Program-made: the position numbers and the translations under genes
Part shown: one piece after another, positions 18,987 to 26,904 of the stretch
How the letters are laid out: each line of letters opens with the position of its first letter
How positions within the stretch are numbered: position 1 is the first letter of the stretch
Notes under the pieces: model-generated
The model's input: the letters and a program-made list of their open reading frames with translations, nothing else
Told to the model about the DNA's origin: nothing
The model's database searches: none
Assembly: GCA_947176755.1 (NCBI GenBank)
Contig: CAMWRW010000011.1
Span: 1-41,359, forward strand
Source of the DNA: an uncultured Porphyromonadaceae bacterium
Lineage (GTDB): Bacteria; Bacteroidota; Bacteroidia; Bacteroidales; Muribaculaceae
Direction: 5' to 3'
Length of the DNA stretch: 41,359 bases

Positions 18987-20945
18987 TTATTTTTCATCCA
19001 AAAGTTTACTCATCTCGTTGACCAGTCGGATTGTCCGAAGAATCTCTCCGACATTCTTGGCCGTGCTCACAGCTCCTCGTCCGGCGTAGGGGGGATTGCC
19101 ATCGTACATCTCAGACAACGACCCGATACATCCTTCCGACATCTCATCCTCATAACCAATGAGCATGCGTTCGATAAAGGATAGACCGCTCGCTCCGAAC
19201 ACCTTGAAATATGCCTCAGCATAAAATCCGAACAACCAGGGTCGAGCCGGTCCCTGATGGACTGCATATTCTCGCTGGGTCGGATCGCCGACGTACATTG
19301 GATGATAGTTCGGACTCTTGGGCGACAACGAGCGCAATCCTTTTGGTGTCAGCAATTCGCGTGTGCAAAAATCAAGTATGCGTTTGCGCTGACGGCGGTC
19401 GAGGGGAGAATAGTCCAATCCGATCGCAATCGCCATGTTCGGACGGACCTCCTTGTCGTGATAATCCCCATTGACATAATCAGAGAGATACCCATATTCA
19501 TTCAGGAAGGTGTCGCAGAACGAAATTTTTACTCTCTCTGCAAGAGCCTTCAGCTCTTCGACATATCCAGCCTCCTCGGGCGTGTCTTCAAGCAAATGAA
19601 TGAGGAAACAAAGTGCATTGTACCATAGCGCGTTGAATTCCAATATCTTCCCTGACCTCGGGATGATCGGGAGTCCTTGAATGGAGGCTGAAAGCCAGGT
19701 CACGGGCGACATTTCTCCCGCGGTCGACAAAAGACCGTCGGAAGTGACGAGAAGATTGCGGATTCGGTTGTGGCGAATATCCTCCACAAGCTCCTGGACT
19801 GTCGTGGCATATCGTTCGCGGCATTTGGTCGTGCCGTGAGTGCGCCGATACTGCTGGATGGCCCATATCGCCCACAATGGAATGTCGGGAAGGTCAATCT
19901 CGTGAATCATGCGGTCGGGAGCTCCCGTCGCGATGTTGCGCCGCAGGCTTCTGAGGAATGTCTCCATAATCAGATGATAATCCTCCTCATGCCCGATGGC
20001 AAGTGTGCAACCCGGCAGGGCAATCAATTCATCGCGCGAACGAACGTTATACCATGGGTAGCCCGCCATTATGTACATCCCCTCTTTTGTCTTCAGATAG
20101 AATTGCTTGGCGGAATTTTTCAGACAGTTGTAGAAACTTGTCCGGCGTGTCCTTGTAGCAAGTTCCTCGCGGTAGGTCTCTTCAAATCCCGCAGGGTCAG
20201 TTTCGAATGTCGATGCTGAGAAAATCACGGATTCTCCCTTCTTTATCGGCAGCTCGAACCATCCCGGAACCCACAGGTCCTCCTTGTACGGTATGCCCCG
20301 GTCACGGTCCTTATAGTATTCGATTCCTTTATACCAGTTTGGGTCGTCAACCCAGCTCACAGGCTTGTTAAACTGCATGAACAGCCGGGGATAACCCGGA
20401 TAAAGGCATGTCGCGATTCCGTTCGGCACATGTTCAATCTCCTTATTAATAGAGTCGTTTTCCATCACGAGATCATTGGCATTGCGGAACGCCAGGAACG
20501 GACGAAATCTGAGCAACGTGTCGGAATGAGCGTCAACGAGGGTATACTTTATCAGAATGCGGTTCTCATGGGAGATAAACACTTTCTCCTTTGTAAGAAT
20601 CACTCCCCCGACACGATAGGTGATCGTCGGGATGCTCTCGCAATCAAATTCGCGGATATACTTATGGCCATTGGGGCTGAACGTATGATCGCCATACTGA
20701 TGGAGACCCAGATTGAAGGCCGCCCCATGCTGGATAACACTTTCATCGAGCGACGACAAAAGGACATGGGCCTGGTCATCCATCTCAGGTATGGGTATTA
20801 CGAGCAATCCATGTTGCTTGCGCGTGTTGCAGCCGACGATGGTCGTGCAATGGTAGGCGCCCGACTTGTTCGTCCGCAGCATCTCCTTCGGCAGGGATTG
20901 CTCCAGATTGATCATAAGGTTCTTGTCAAACTTAAGATAACTCAT
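18987..20945 (-). CDS. Glycogen debranching enzyme-like protein (GDE/GH133)
   Basis: A 652-residue protein with the GDE N-terminal domain (about 20-245) and the (alpha/alpha)6 C-terminal amylo-alpha-1,6-glucosidase domain (about 280-640). It has NKSGAYHCTTIVGCNTRK, VRPNMAIAIGLDYSPLD and CIGSLSEMYDGNPP, with the conserved glutamate E612. In the motif that reads TWMDA in typical GDEs and carries a catalytic Asp, this protein has TWLSA (416-420), with Ser at 419. Bacteroidota members may commonly differ here, so the reaction is uncertain. First gene of the minus-strand alpha-glucan operon. Confidence 0.9.
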   Translation of the reverse strand: MSYLKFDKNLMINLEQSLPKEMLRTNKSGAYHCTTIVGCNTRKQHGLLVIPIPEMDDQAHVLLSSLDESVIQHGAAFNLGLHQYGDHTFSPNGHKYIREFDCESIPTITYRVGGVILTKEKVFISHENRILIKYTLVDAHSDTLLRFRPFLAFRNANDLVMENDSINKEIEHVPNGIATCLYPGYPRLFMQFNKPVSWVDDPNWYKGIEYYKDRDRGIPYKEDLWVPGWFELPIKKGESVIFSASTFETDPAGFEETYREELATRTRRTSFYNCLKNSAKQFYLKTKEGMYIMAGYPWYNVRSRDELIALPGCTLAIGHEEDYHLIMETFLRSLRRNIATGAPDRMIHEIDLPDIPLWAIWAIQQYRRTHGTTKCRERYATTVQELVEDIRHNRIRNLLVTSDGLLSTAGEMSPVTWLSASIQGLPIIPRSGKILEFNALWYNALCFLIHLLEDTPEEAGYVEELKALAERVKISFCDTFLNEYGYLSDYVNGDYHDKEVRPNMAIAIGLDYSPLDRRQRKRILDFCTRELLTPKGLRSLSPKSPNYHPMYVGDPTQREYAVHQGPARPWLFGFYAEAYFKVFGASGLSFIERMLIGYEDEMSEGCIGSLSEMYDGNPPYAGRGAVSTAKNVGEILRTIRLVNEMSKLLDEK

Positions 20946-21050
20946 GATGTGTGATTTTGTTTATTATAGATAACAAACTTTTCCTCTGATTTGCTAACAA
21001 AATTTGCGGAATAATCACTCTTTGCATGGTAAATATGTTGCATAACATAT

Positions 21051-21095
21051 AAAAAATCCGCCATTGCGATTTTTTTAATCGAATGTGCGGATTTT
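21051..21095 (-). terminator. Terminator of the yihY gene
   Basis: On the minus strand, AAAATCCGCACATTCGAT pairs with ATCGCAATGGCGGATTTT with one small bulge and one mismatch, followed by TTTTTTATATG. It lies 50 bases after the yihY stop codon and before the debranching operon. Confidence 0.75.
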
Positions 21096-21144
21096 ATCGT
21101 CTCGGATCCGGGGTCAATCCTGGCTCGGAATGATCGAATGGTCT

Positions 21145-22557
21145 TTACTTCCCGGTTTTCTCGGCGGAATCCCTAAGCATGAACTCTTTGATTTCTGTCG
21201 GGGTCGGCAGAGGAATATCTGCGATTTTCATGTCGGCGAATAGAGAGTAAGCCTTTTCTTGAACCGGATCAAGTTCCTTGAGCATCTCTCCGTAGAGGTT
21301 CTTCATCCCGGGCATAAATTCCGATTTTCCCATCGAGTCGGTTACTTTATATAGCCGTGCAACGGAGAAATCAGTCATGTCGACAGCCGGCACGAGTCCC
21401 TTTTCATTTTCCTGCAGATCGACTTCATAGACAAGCCCGGCCTGTTTCAGGGTCTCGACAATGTGGCCGACGGCTCGGATCGGAAGATTGTAGGAAGTGG
21501 AGATTCCAACTGTCGACAGGGGACGTTTTCTATCGAGAAAGCGACGTGTGCAGACTGTCATCACGATGAGTGTCAGATTCCTGCGGGCTGTGGTGGAAAG
21601 CGACTGTCCGTCTCCGAGGAAATTGAAGGTCAAGACATTCTGCAGGGAGTAGGTCAGCACGCATCCTGTAAGCACAAGCAACCATGACATTTGAAGCCAT
21701 ATCAACATCAACGGCAGGAATGAGAAAGAGCCGTAGATTGCATTGTATTTCGAAACATAAATCTGTCCGTTGAGGAAAAGAAGCTGGAGAATTTGAAATC
21801 CCACCGCACAAATTAATCCAGAAATCGCAGCATATTTGATGTTGACTTTCTCATTCGGGATGAAGGCGAACGACATCGTGAACGCAGCCCAGACGAGTAT
21901 CAGCGGAGCGAGTTCAAGGCCGAAATTAACAAACGGAGTCAGGAAGGGGAGGTTCAGATGTTCCTGCACGGTCGTGCTCATAAAAATGGACACACCCGAT
22001 GAACAGATCATCAGCACCGGAATGACAAGACAGATGGCGATATAATCGGCTATTTTCTGGAATAGCGTCCGGTCTTGCCGGATTCCCCAGATATTGTTGA
22101 AGGAATCCTCTATCGACTGCAGAAGGGAGATAACTGTCCATAGCAGCACAAGAATTCCCACCCCGACAAATACTCCTTGGGTTGCCTCCGTGAGATAAGA
22201 ATCCACGAAAGTCAATGCCGTGGAAATCACCTTCGCCTGAGAAGGAAACATACCGTAAATCGACGATTGGAGGGTGTCCTGAAGCCCGAATCCTCTGCCG
22301 ATTGCCACAAGCAGGGCAAAAGCCGGCACGATTGAAAGAACCGTTGAATAGGTCAACGCCATTGAGCGAATCTGAAGGTCGCGGTCAAAAAATGAATTGA
22401 TTGTCAGGTTGAGAATCTTTATGGATTTCACCTTGGCGGTGCGCCTCGGATCGTTCCATACGCCCGACATGCAGTAATTCACGGCGCTCATGATTTTCGT
22501 GATGAGCCGCGATATGAATGAAGCCTTGCTCTTTGACGGTTTGTCTGCTTTTGCCAT
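21145..22557 (-). CDS. yihY: YihY/BrkB-family membrane protein with winged-helix-like C-terminus
   Basis: A 470-residue integral membrane protein of the YihY/UPF0761 (once called RNase BN) family. About six transmembrane segments lie between residues 70 and 320, with family features RSMALTYSTVLSIVPAFALL, SIEDSFNNIWG and YGSFSFLPLMLIWLQMSW. The C-terminal part (about 335-395) includes STSYNLPIRAVGHIVETL, which looks like a winged-helix fold, followed by a helical tail. The true function is unsettled and a nuclease role is not supported. It lies downstream of rnpB on the same strand and has its own terminator. Confidence 0.88.
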   Translation of the reverse strand: MAKADKPSKSKASFISRLITKIMSAVNYCMSGVWNDPRRTAKVKSIKILNLTINSFFDRDLQIRSMALTYSTVLSIVPAFALLVAIGRGFGLQDTLQSSIYGMFPSQAKVISTALTFVDSYLTEATQGVFVGVGILVLLWTVISLLQSIEDSFNNIWGIRQDRTLFQKIADYIAICLVIPVLMICSSGVSIFMSTTVQEHLNLPFLTPFVNFGLELAPLILVWAAFTMSFAFIPNEKVNIKYAAISGLICAVGFQILQLLFLNGQIYVSKYNAIYGSFSFLPLMLIWLQMSWLLVLTGCVLTYSLQNVLTFNFLGDGQSLSTTARRNLTLIVMTVCTRRFLDRKRPLSTVGISTSYNLPIRAVGHIVETLKQAGLVYEVDLQENEKGLVPAVDMTDFSVARLYKVTDSMGKSEFMPGMKNLYGEMLKELDPVQEKAYSLFADMKIADIPLPTPTEIKEFMLRDSAEKTGK

Positions 22558-22577
22558 ATTCCGGAGATTAAATCAAA

Positions 22578-22610
22578 GAATCCCGCCTCGCGGGAGCGGA
22601 AGCGGGATTC
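22578..22610 (-). terminator. Hairpin between rnpB and yihY
   Basis: Perfect 9-base arms GAATCCCGC (22578-22586) and GCGGGATTC (22602-22610). On the minus strand it is followed by TTTGATTTAAT. It is positioned 12 bases beyond the rnpB 3' end, so it can end or help process RNase P RNA; the T-tract is weak, so read-through into yihY is possible. An alternative inner pairing TCCCGC/GCGGGA also exists. Confidence 0.55.
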
Positions 22611-22621
22611 CGGTGATGAGT

Positions 22622-22985
22622 AACAGAGGCGTTATAAGCCGGGTTATGTGCGTCTTCAAAAAGACGTGTCTGTCATTTATCTTTGCGGCCGGTTGCCCGG
22701 CGCGCTATAGCAGTCTACCCCCCGGCAACGGGCGAGCAACCCTTGATTGCCGGTATACTTGACCTTGCAACGCGCAGGATGTGCGGCGCATCATGTCGCC
22801 ATGACGCCCGGTGGGCTCTTACCCCGCCTTTTCACCCTTACCCGCTACGAATAGCGGGCGGTTCTTTTCTGTCACATTATCCCCGACGTCGCCGCCGGCT
22901 TCCCGTTAAGAAATGCGCTGCTCTTTGTTGCCCGGACTTTCCTCTTTATGCTTAATGCATCCAGCGACAGACCGCGCCTCTGTAT
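22622..22985 (-). ncRNA. rnpB: RNase P RNA, bacterial class A
   Basis: Catalytic RNA that removes tRNA 5' leaders. Read on the minus strand, the ends pair as helix P1 (ACAGAGGCG with CGCCTCTGT). The CR-I signature GAGGAAAGTCCGGGC is present about 40 bases into the RNA, and the CR-V region GGGGTAGACTG and the 3' segment ending in AACCCGGCTTATAACGCC match the class A consensus. The length is about 362 nucleotides. A perfect Bacteroidota promoter lies just upstream. All open frames in this stretch are spurious. Confidence 0.95.
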
Positions 22986-22994
22986 CTTTCTCTG

Positions 22995-23026
22995 CAAATT
23001 TAACGCAAAATTGCGCTTTATCCAAA
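22995..23026 (-). promoter_or_regulatory. rnpB promoter, exact Bacteroidota consensus
   Basis: On the minus strand: TTTG (23026-23023), a 20-base spacer, then TAAATTTG (23002-22995). This matches the -33/-7 consensus TTTG-N(19-21)-TAnnTTTG. Predicted transcription start is about 22988-22990, agreeing with the P1 helix. Confidence 0.85.
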
Positions 23027-23124
23027 TTTTCTTCCCTCCAACTCCCTCAAAAATTCCATTCTTCTCGCTCCACTCTCCTCTCTCCTCACTCTTTTGAGTC
23101 ATAGACAGAACGCGAAGTCTTAAA

Positions 23125-23541
23125 TCAGATTGAGTCGTTCTTTAAGTATATCTCGACCGCCTGGCGAATCAGGTCGGGACATGAGCGCGCATCCTTTTTT
23201 CCTTTTAGTTCGCAGCATCTCACTCGTCCCTGATTTCCATCGCGAAACGAATCGACCATTTGTTTCGTGGTTTTCATTGCCTGAATCTTTGCTGTCGGAG
23301 CGGAATCATCCTGCGCCAGCCCGACCGCCACTCCCAGACTTGACAAGGCTCCGCATATTTCTCCCGAAGCTCCGAACCCCGATCCGAAAGCTGCTGTGAG
23401 TTTGGCTGCTGTCGCTTCATCTATTCCCAGTTTGTCGGAGAGTGTCATCAACACGCATTGTGCGCAGTTATAGCCCGTGCCGCGAAGCTCAATGGCATGC
23501 TCTTGCCGTCGGCTGATTTCTGAGTCTGTAATATTTCCCAT
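23125..23541 (-). CDS. C_GCAxxG_C_C family redox protein
   Basis: A 138-residue protein of the C_GCAxxG_C_C family. It has paired or spaced cysteines C26/C29 (YNCAQCV), C63 (EICGAL), C109/C110 (VRCCEL) and C121 (SCPDL), and the Gly-rich AFGSGFGASG segment before C63. The family is presumed to bind a metal or cluster, or to be redox-active; no reaction is established. It follows apbE by 26 bases on the same strand, so the two probably share the apbE promoter. It has no signal peptide, suggesting a cytoplasmic location. Confidence 0.88.
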   Translation of the reverse strand: MGNITDSEISRRQEHAIELRGTGYNCAQCVLMTLSDKLGIDEATAAKLTAAFGSGFGASGEICGALSSLGVAVGLAQDDSAPTAKIQAMKTTKQMVDSFRDGNQGRVRCCELKGKKDARSCPDLIRQAVEIYLKNDSI

Positions 23542-23567
23542 ATCTATATAATTTCTGTTTCTTGACT

Positions 23568-24593
23568 TTAATATTGCTCGCGAGGGGAGGTGAGCTTGTC
23601 GAATGGGGGAGTGGTCACAACTGTTGAGTCCGATAATATTAGCATAATCGGAAGATTTAGCCTGCGGGCTGTGGCCAGTCCGGTTTCGCTTCCCATAGCC
23701 ATAAAGGCCGTGGCGTAACCATCGGCTTCCATCGCCGTGGGGGCAACCACTGTGGCCGAGATAACATCCGTAGCCACCGGACGTCCGCTGACCGCCGAGA
23801 TCGTGTGACCAAATGTTCTCCCCGAGTCCTTGATGAAATTACGGTAATTTCCCGAAGTTGCGATTCCGCAGTTTGTAATTGAGATGATTTCTTGAGACTC
23901 GTGGTTAGCCGACGTCATCGACCATTCCGGTTTATCGACGGATATGCGCCATTCGCCTCCCTTCGGACTTATCCCTCCGCAGCGGATTTCCCCGCCGATT
24001 TCAATAAGATAATCTTCAACTCCATTGCGTTCGAACATAGCCGCTATCATATCGCAACCATATCCTTTTGCTATGGCGGAGAAATTAAACTCAATGCGAG
24101 AATCCCTCTTCGAAAGATATTTGCCGCTGACTCCGGTTTTCCCGATACCGACCAGTCGGAGCAAGGAGTCGACTCTTGCCGTGTCCGGGCTTACATTGTG
24201 ACCCGGGCCGAATCCCCATGCACGGATCAAAGGACCAAGTGTTGGATCAAACGCTCCGCCCGTTTCTCTATTTATTATCTTTGAGATCTCGAGCACACGG
24301 ACAAAATGTGAATCAAGTTCAACCTTCTCGTCGCGGTTTACTCGACTGACAACAGAAGTCGAGTCGAATACGTTCAGCGATCCTCCGACACTCGCGAGAG
24401 TCGCCGGAATTGAGTCGGCAAGAGATTGCGGACCCCGGTAGGTGACGTGCCAGAGTGTGTTCCAGACGCCCCCTTCTATCCTTATATAATCATTTGATTT
24501 CCGGCAACTCCCTGCAAAAATTCCAAATAAAGAAACAAGTATTAAAAGCAAATGATATTTCTTTATGTGTCTGAGGATACGGTGTCTTTTCAT
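23568..24593 (-). CDS. apbE: FAD:protein FMN transferase, lipoprotein form
   Basis: A 341-residue ApbE-family enzyme that moves FMN from FAD onto Thr/Ser of target proteins outside the cytoplasmic membrane. The N-terminus is a lipoprotein signal with lipobox FAGSC (Cys30). Family motifs are GGAFDPTLGPL, NFSAIAKGYGCDM, IEIGGEIRCGG and the metal-binding MEADGYATAFMAMG. No target flavoprotein (NqrC, RnfG or an FMN-bind protein) is encoded in this window. It heads a two-gene operon with the C_GCAxxG_C_C gene, with a consensus promoter 26 bases upstream of the ATG. Confidence 0.94.
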   Translation of the reverse strand: MKRHRILRHIKKYHLLLILVSLFGIFAGSCRKSNDYIRIEGGVWNTLWHVTYRGPQSLADSIPATLASVGGSLNVFDSTSVVSRVNRDEKVELDSHFVRVLEISKIINRETGGAFDPTLGPLIRAWGFGPGHNVSPDTARVDSLLRLVGIGKTGVSGKYLSKRDSRIEFNFSAIAKGYGCDMIAAMFERNGVEDYLIEIGGEIRCGGISPKGGEWRISVDKPEWSMTSANHESQEIISITNCGIATSGNYRNFIKDSGRTFGHTISAVSGRPVATDVISATVVAPTAMEADGYATAFMAMGSETGLATARRLNLPIMLILSDSTVVTTPPFDKLTSPREQY

Positions 24594-24618
24594 ATCGGAA
24601 TAGCTTTCAGTTCGAGAG

Positions 24619-24650
24619 CAAAGTTATATAATCCAACGGACGCGGGCAAA
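24619..24650 (-). promoter_or_regulatory. apbE promoter, exact Bacteroidota consensus
   Basis: On the minus strand: TTTG (24650-24647), a 20-base spacer, then TAACTTTG (24626-24619). It fits TTTG-N20-TAnnTTTG exactly, like the rnpB promoter. The implied 5' leader before the ATG is only about 20 bases. Confidence 0.8.
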
Positions 24651-24817
24651 TCCTGTCGCGAGAGAGTCGACATGGAGGGAAGGAACGCAGAAAGAGCCTG
24701 CCGCATGCAGATGCCATAAAGGAATTGTAGCTAAAAATTGACAAATTGCGTTAAATTTAATTGGCAATTTGAGATTTGTTTCGTAAATTAGCGCATTATT
24801 CAATAATTAGAAGCGAT

Positions 24818-25408
24818 ATGAAAGATTCTTACATTTTTTTGGCTGCCGGTTTCGAAGAAATCGAGGCTATAACCGTAATTGATGTTCTCCGCCGCGCTGG
24901 AATTCCGGTGAAAACAGTTTCCATAACGAATGCGTTGCAGGTCACGGGCGCTCATGGTATCACTGTAAATGCCGATCTGATATATGATAACACGTTATTC
25001 CGCGACGCTCCATGGCTTATTCTGCCCGGAGGACTCCCCGGAGCTGACAATCTCCATAACTTCGCTCCGTTGCAAGGCTTGCTTAAGAGTCAGGTTGAAA
25101 ACGGTGAAGGGCGTGTTGCGGCCATCTGTGCGGCCCCCGCTGTCGTTCTCGGTCAGCAAGGTCTCCTGAAAGGATATAAGGCAACCTGTTATCCCGGATT
25201 CGAAGAAAAACTCGTCGGCGCAACTTATGTTGACAGTCCTGTCGTGTCTGACGGCCCGTTCGTCCTTGGAAACGGTCCTGCAAACGCAATGGTTTGGGCT
25301 TTGGCGATAGTCGAGAAGACACTTGGCCGCGACAAAAGTCTTGAAGTCGCTGCCGGAATGCTTCTTTATCCCCCTGTCGATAATCCTCTGGAGTACGTAT
25401 TCGGCTGA
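24818..25408 (+). CDS. DJ-1/PfpI family protein (DJ-1 subclass)
   Basis: A 196-residue protein of the DJ-1/ThiJ subfamily, linked in other organisms to glyoxal/carbonyl stress or protein repair; the exact reaction is debated. It has GFEEIEA with E16, the nucleophile elbow AAICAAP with C104, and LPGGLPGADNL. The upstream Met at 24776 would add 14 residues with no family similarity, so 24818 is used. Its TGA overlaps the ATG of the next gene by one base, so the two are translationally coupled. Confidence 0.92.
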   Translation: MKDSYIFLAAGFEEIEAITVIDVLRRAGIPVKTVSITNALQVTGAHGITVNADLIYDNTLFRDAPWLILPGGLPGADNLHNFAPLQGLLKSQVENGEGRVAAICAAPAVVLGQQGLLKGYKATCYPGFEEKLVGATYVDSPVVSDGPFVLGNGPANAMVWALAIVEKTLGRDKSLEVAAGMLLYPPVDNPLEYVFG

Positions 25409-26025
25409 TGGAGGAGCCTTTGGTATATTTTACAGTAGGTCATCCGGCCGAGGCGAAATATGTAGAAAAGATGAGCCGTTTCCTTGCCTTCGTCGTTCCC
25501 GTTCGACGCGCCGACGAGGCAAGAGAGATGGTGAAACGCTATCAGAACGAATATCATGATGCCCGCCATGTCTGTTGGGCATATATGCTCGGGCCGGAGA
25601 GAAAAGAGTGGCAGCTCAATGATAACGGCGAACCCTCCGGCACAGCCGGTAAACCGATTCTTGGACAGATAAATAGCCGGGAGCTAACGGATGTGCTCGT
25701 TATAGTGGTCCGATATTTCGGAGGAATAAAACTTGGAACGTCGGGTCTTATCGCCGCCTATCGCCAGGCCGCTTCGGATGCTCTTGATGAAGCCGGAAGA
25801 GTAGAGTGTGTCCGTAAGCGAGAGCTTACGGTGACTTTCAGCTATGCCGCCGCTGACGGAGTGATGAAAATTGTAAAGCGTTCGGACGTTGAATTGTTGG
25901 ATAAGAAATTTGACAATTTATGTTCACTCCGTATGCTTGCCCCGATGTCGATTGCTGATGAACTGAAAGGGAGACTCGGAGCGCTCGACGGAGTCACTGT
26001 TGATGATTCGGGAGAATCAGTTTAG
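25408..26025 (+). CDS. YigZ/IMPACT (UPF0029) family protein
   Basis: A 205-residue protein with the IMPACT N-terminal domain, shown by the signature DNGEPSGTAGKPILGQI and VRYFGGIKLGTSGLIAAYRQAA, and a short C-terminal DUF1949-like region. Eukaryotic IMPACT regulates Gcn2; the bacterial role is not known. Its start overlaps the DJ-1-like gene stop by one base. About 300 bases without a gene follow before HU. Confidence 0.9.
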   Translation: MEEPLVYFTVGHPAEAKYVEKMSRFLAFVVPVRRADEAREMVKRYQNEYHDARHVCWAYMLGPERKEWQLNDNGEPSGTAGKPILGQINSRELTDVLVIVVRYFGGIKLGTSGLIAAYRQAASDALDEAGRVECVRKRELTVTFSYAAADGVMKIVKRSDVELLDKKFDNLCSLRMLAPMSIADELKGRLGALDGVTVDDSGESV

Positions 26026-26327
26026 GCTAACATCCGGCTATTTAAAAATGAATATTAGCGGATAAAAAATTGAATATGTAAGTTGCCGTATAAGCAGGAG
26101 AGCAGCATTCCCAAAATGGCAAAACATGGTAATTTACAAAACTTTTTCCCCTTTGGATAATGTTAAATCCAAAAAAAATTCCGATATTTGCAGCGCAAAA
26201 CGCGCGAGAATCATTACCGAACGGATGCAAAGCTTGGCTAATAAGTTGATCTGTTGGAAATTGCAGATGATTTTCGCCTCCACCAAGGCAATACTCTAAC
26301 CAATTTACATTTAACTTATCCAAAACA
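26026..26327. other. AT-rich intergenic region upstream of HU
   Basis: This 302-base gap has no credible gene. It is AT-rich in its first half. A GATATTTG (26183-26190) resembles a -7 element with one mismatch, but the nearest TTTG (26152-26155) is 27 bases away, so I do not call a promoter. The HU promoter and a long leader probably lie here. Confidence 0.4.
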
Positions 26328-26606
26328 ATGACAAAGGCAGATATCGTCAACGAAATTTCACGCAGCACGGGGCTGGAAAAGCAAGCAGTGCTCACCACGG
26401 TTGAAAAGTTTATGGAAGTTGTAAAAGATTCCATGGCAGCCGGTCACAATGTTTATCTCCGTGGTTTCGGCAGTTTCGTGGTTAAGATGCGCAAGGAGAA
26501 AACCGCGCGTAACATCTCCCGCAACACCACTATTAAGATCCCGGCTCACAAAGTGCCGACCTTCAAGCCCTCTCGCGTATTTCTCGACGAAGTAAAAGGA
26601 GAGTGA
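26328..26606 (+). CDS. HU/IHF family DNA-binding protein
   Basis: A 92-residue histone-like protein that bends and compacts DNA as a dimer. It has the N-terminal helical region (MTKADIVNEISRSTGL), the core NVYLRGFGSFVVK, and the beta-arm ending with IKIPAHKVPTFKPSRVFLDEV. Length and fold are normal for HU/IHF. It sits in the Bacteroidota arrangement HU - small basic protein - RNase G. Two short hairpins follow the stop. Confidence 0.96.
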   Translation: MTKADIVNEISRSTGLEKQAVLTTVEKFMEVVKDSMAAGHNVYLRGFGSFVVKMRKEKTARNISRNTTIKIPAHKVPTFKPSRVFLDEVKGE

Positions 26607-26624
26607 TCTCTGATTAAGATATTA

Positions 26625-26674
26625 ACTCCGGTCTCTTTATGGAGACAGCGTGAATACTCCGGTTTCAACGGAGT
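26625..26674 (+). promoter_or_regulatory. Hairpins between HU and the 29-residue protein gene
   Basis: Two stem-loops: GTCTC/GAGAC (26631-26646) and ACTCCG/CGGAGT (26656-26674). A second ACTCCG at 26625-26630 could pair with the same CGGAGT, so two structures compete. No T-run follows. Possible stabiliser or attenuator; function unknown. Confidence 0.4.
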
Positions 26675-26720
26675 TGGAGCGTGGAGAAAAATTTGATTAA
26701 CTAATATAATTTTTACAACT

Positions 26721-26810
26721 ATGCCCAGCGGAAAGAAAAGAAAAGGCCACAAAATGGCTACGCACAAGCGCAAAAAAAGACTGAGAAAGAATCGTCATAA
26801 GAAGAAATAA
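26721..26810 (+). CDS. Tiny very basic protein, likely ribosomal (mS38/bS22-like)
   Basis: A 29-residue protein, of which 16 are Lys or Arg and four are His. It begins MPSGKKRKGHKMATHKRKK and ends RLRKNRHKKK. The pattern resembles the AURKAIP1/COX24 C-terminal motif found in mitochondrial mS38 and the small actinobacterial ribosomal protein bS22. I recall near-identical peptides in many Bacteroidota at this position. It is too short for standard gene callers. The conserved position between HU and RNase G, the in-frame stop and the strong composition support a real gene; the ribosomal role is inferred. Confidence 0.8.
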   Translation: MPSGKKRKGHKMATHKRKKRLRKNRHKKK

Positions 26811-26904
26811 GATCGGTGCGGGCGCTCCGCGCCCATCGGTCCGATATTCCGCCGGGAGCCGATTAGAGATGATCCTCCCGTGCGGACTTCTTATTTTTAG
26901 AGTC
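26811..26904 (+). promoter_or_regulatory. Structured leader of the RNase G gene
   Basis: Two hairpins stand before the rng start: GGGCGC/GCGCCC (26820-26834) with a three-base loop, and CGGGAG/CTCCCG (26853-26880), followed by TTCTTATTTTTAG. They could act as a weak terminator/attenuator or as an RNase-sensitive leader. No promoter consensus is seen. Confidence 0.45.

Noticed and set aside
21145-22557. RNase BN function for the YihY-family protein
   Set aside because: That name came from an early misassignment; the protein is a multi-pass membrane protein without nuclease motifs.
22683-22955. Open frames across 22490-23102
   Set aside because: They overlap the RNase P RNA gene and its promoter, and their products look like no protein family.
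24738-24775. Promoter for the DJ-1-like gene using GAGATTTG
   Set aside because: One mismatch in the -7 element and a 22-base spacer to a plain TTG; the AT-rich stretch yields such matches easily.
26183-26190. HU promoter based on GATATTTG
   Set aside because: It has one mismatch, and the nearest TTTG is 27 bases upstream instead of 19-21, so evidence is too weak.
26721-26810. Ribosomal protein bTHX for the 29-residue gene
   Set aside because: bTHX starts with an MGKGD-type motif, which is missing; the mS38/bS22-like pattern fits better.
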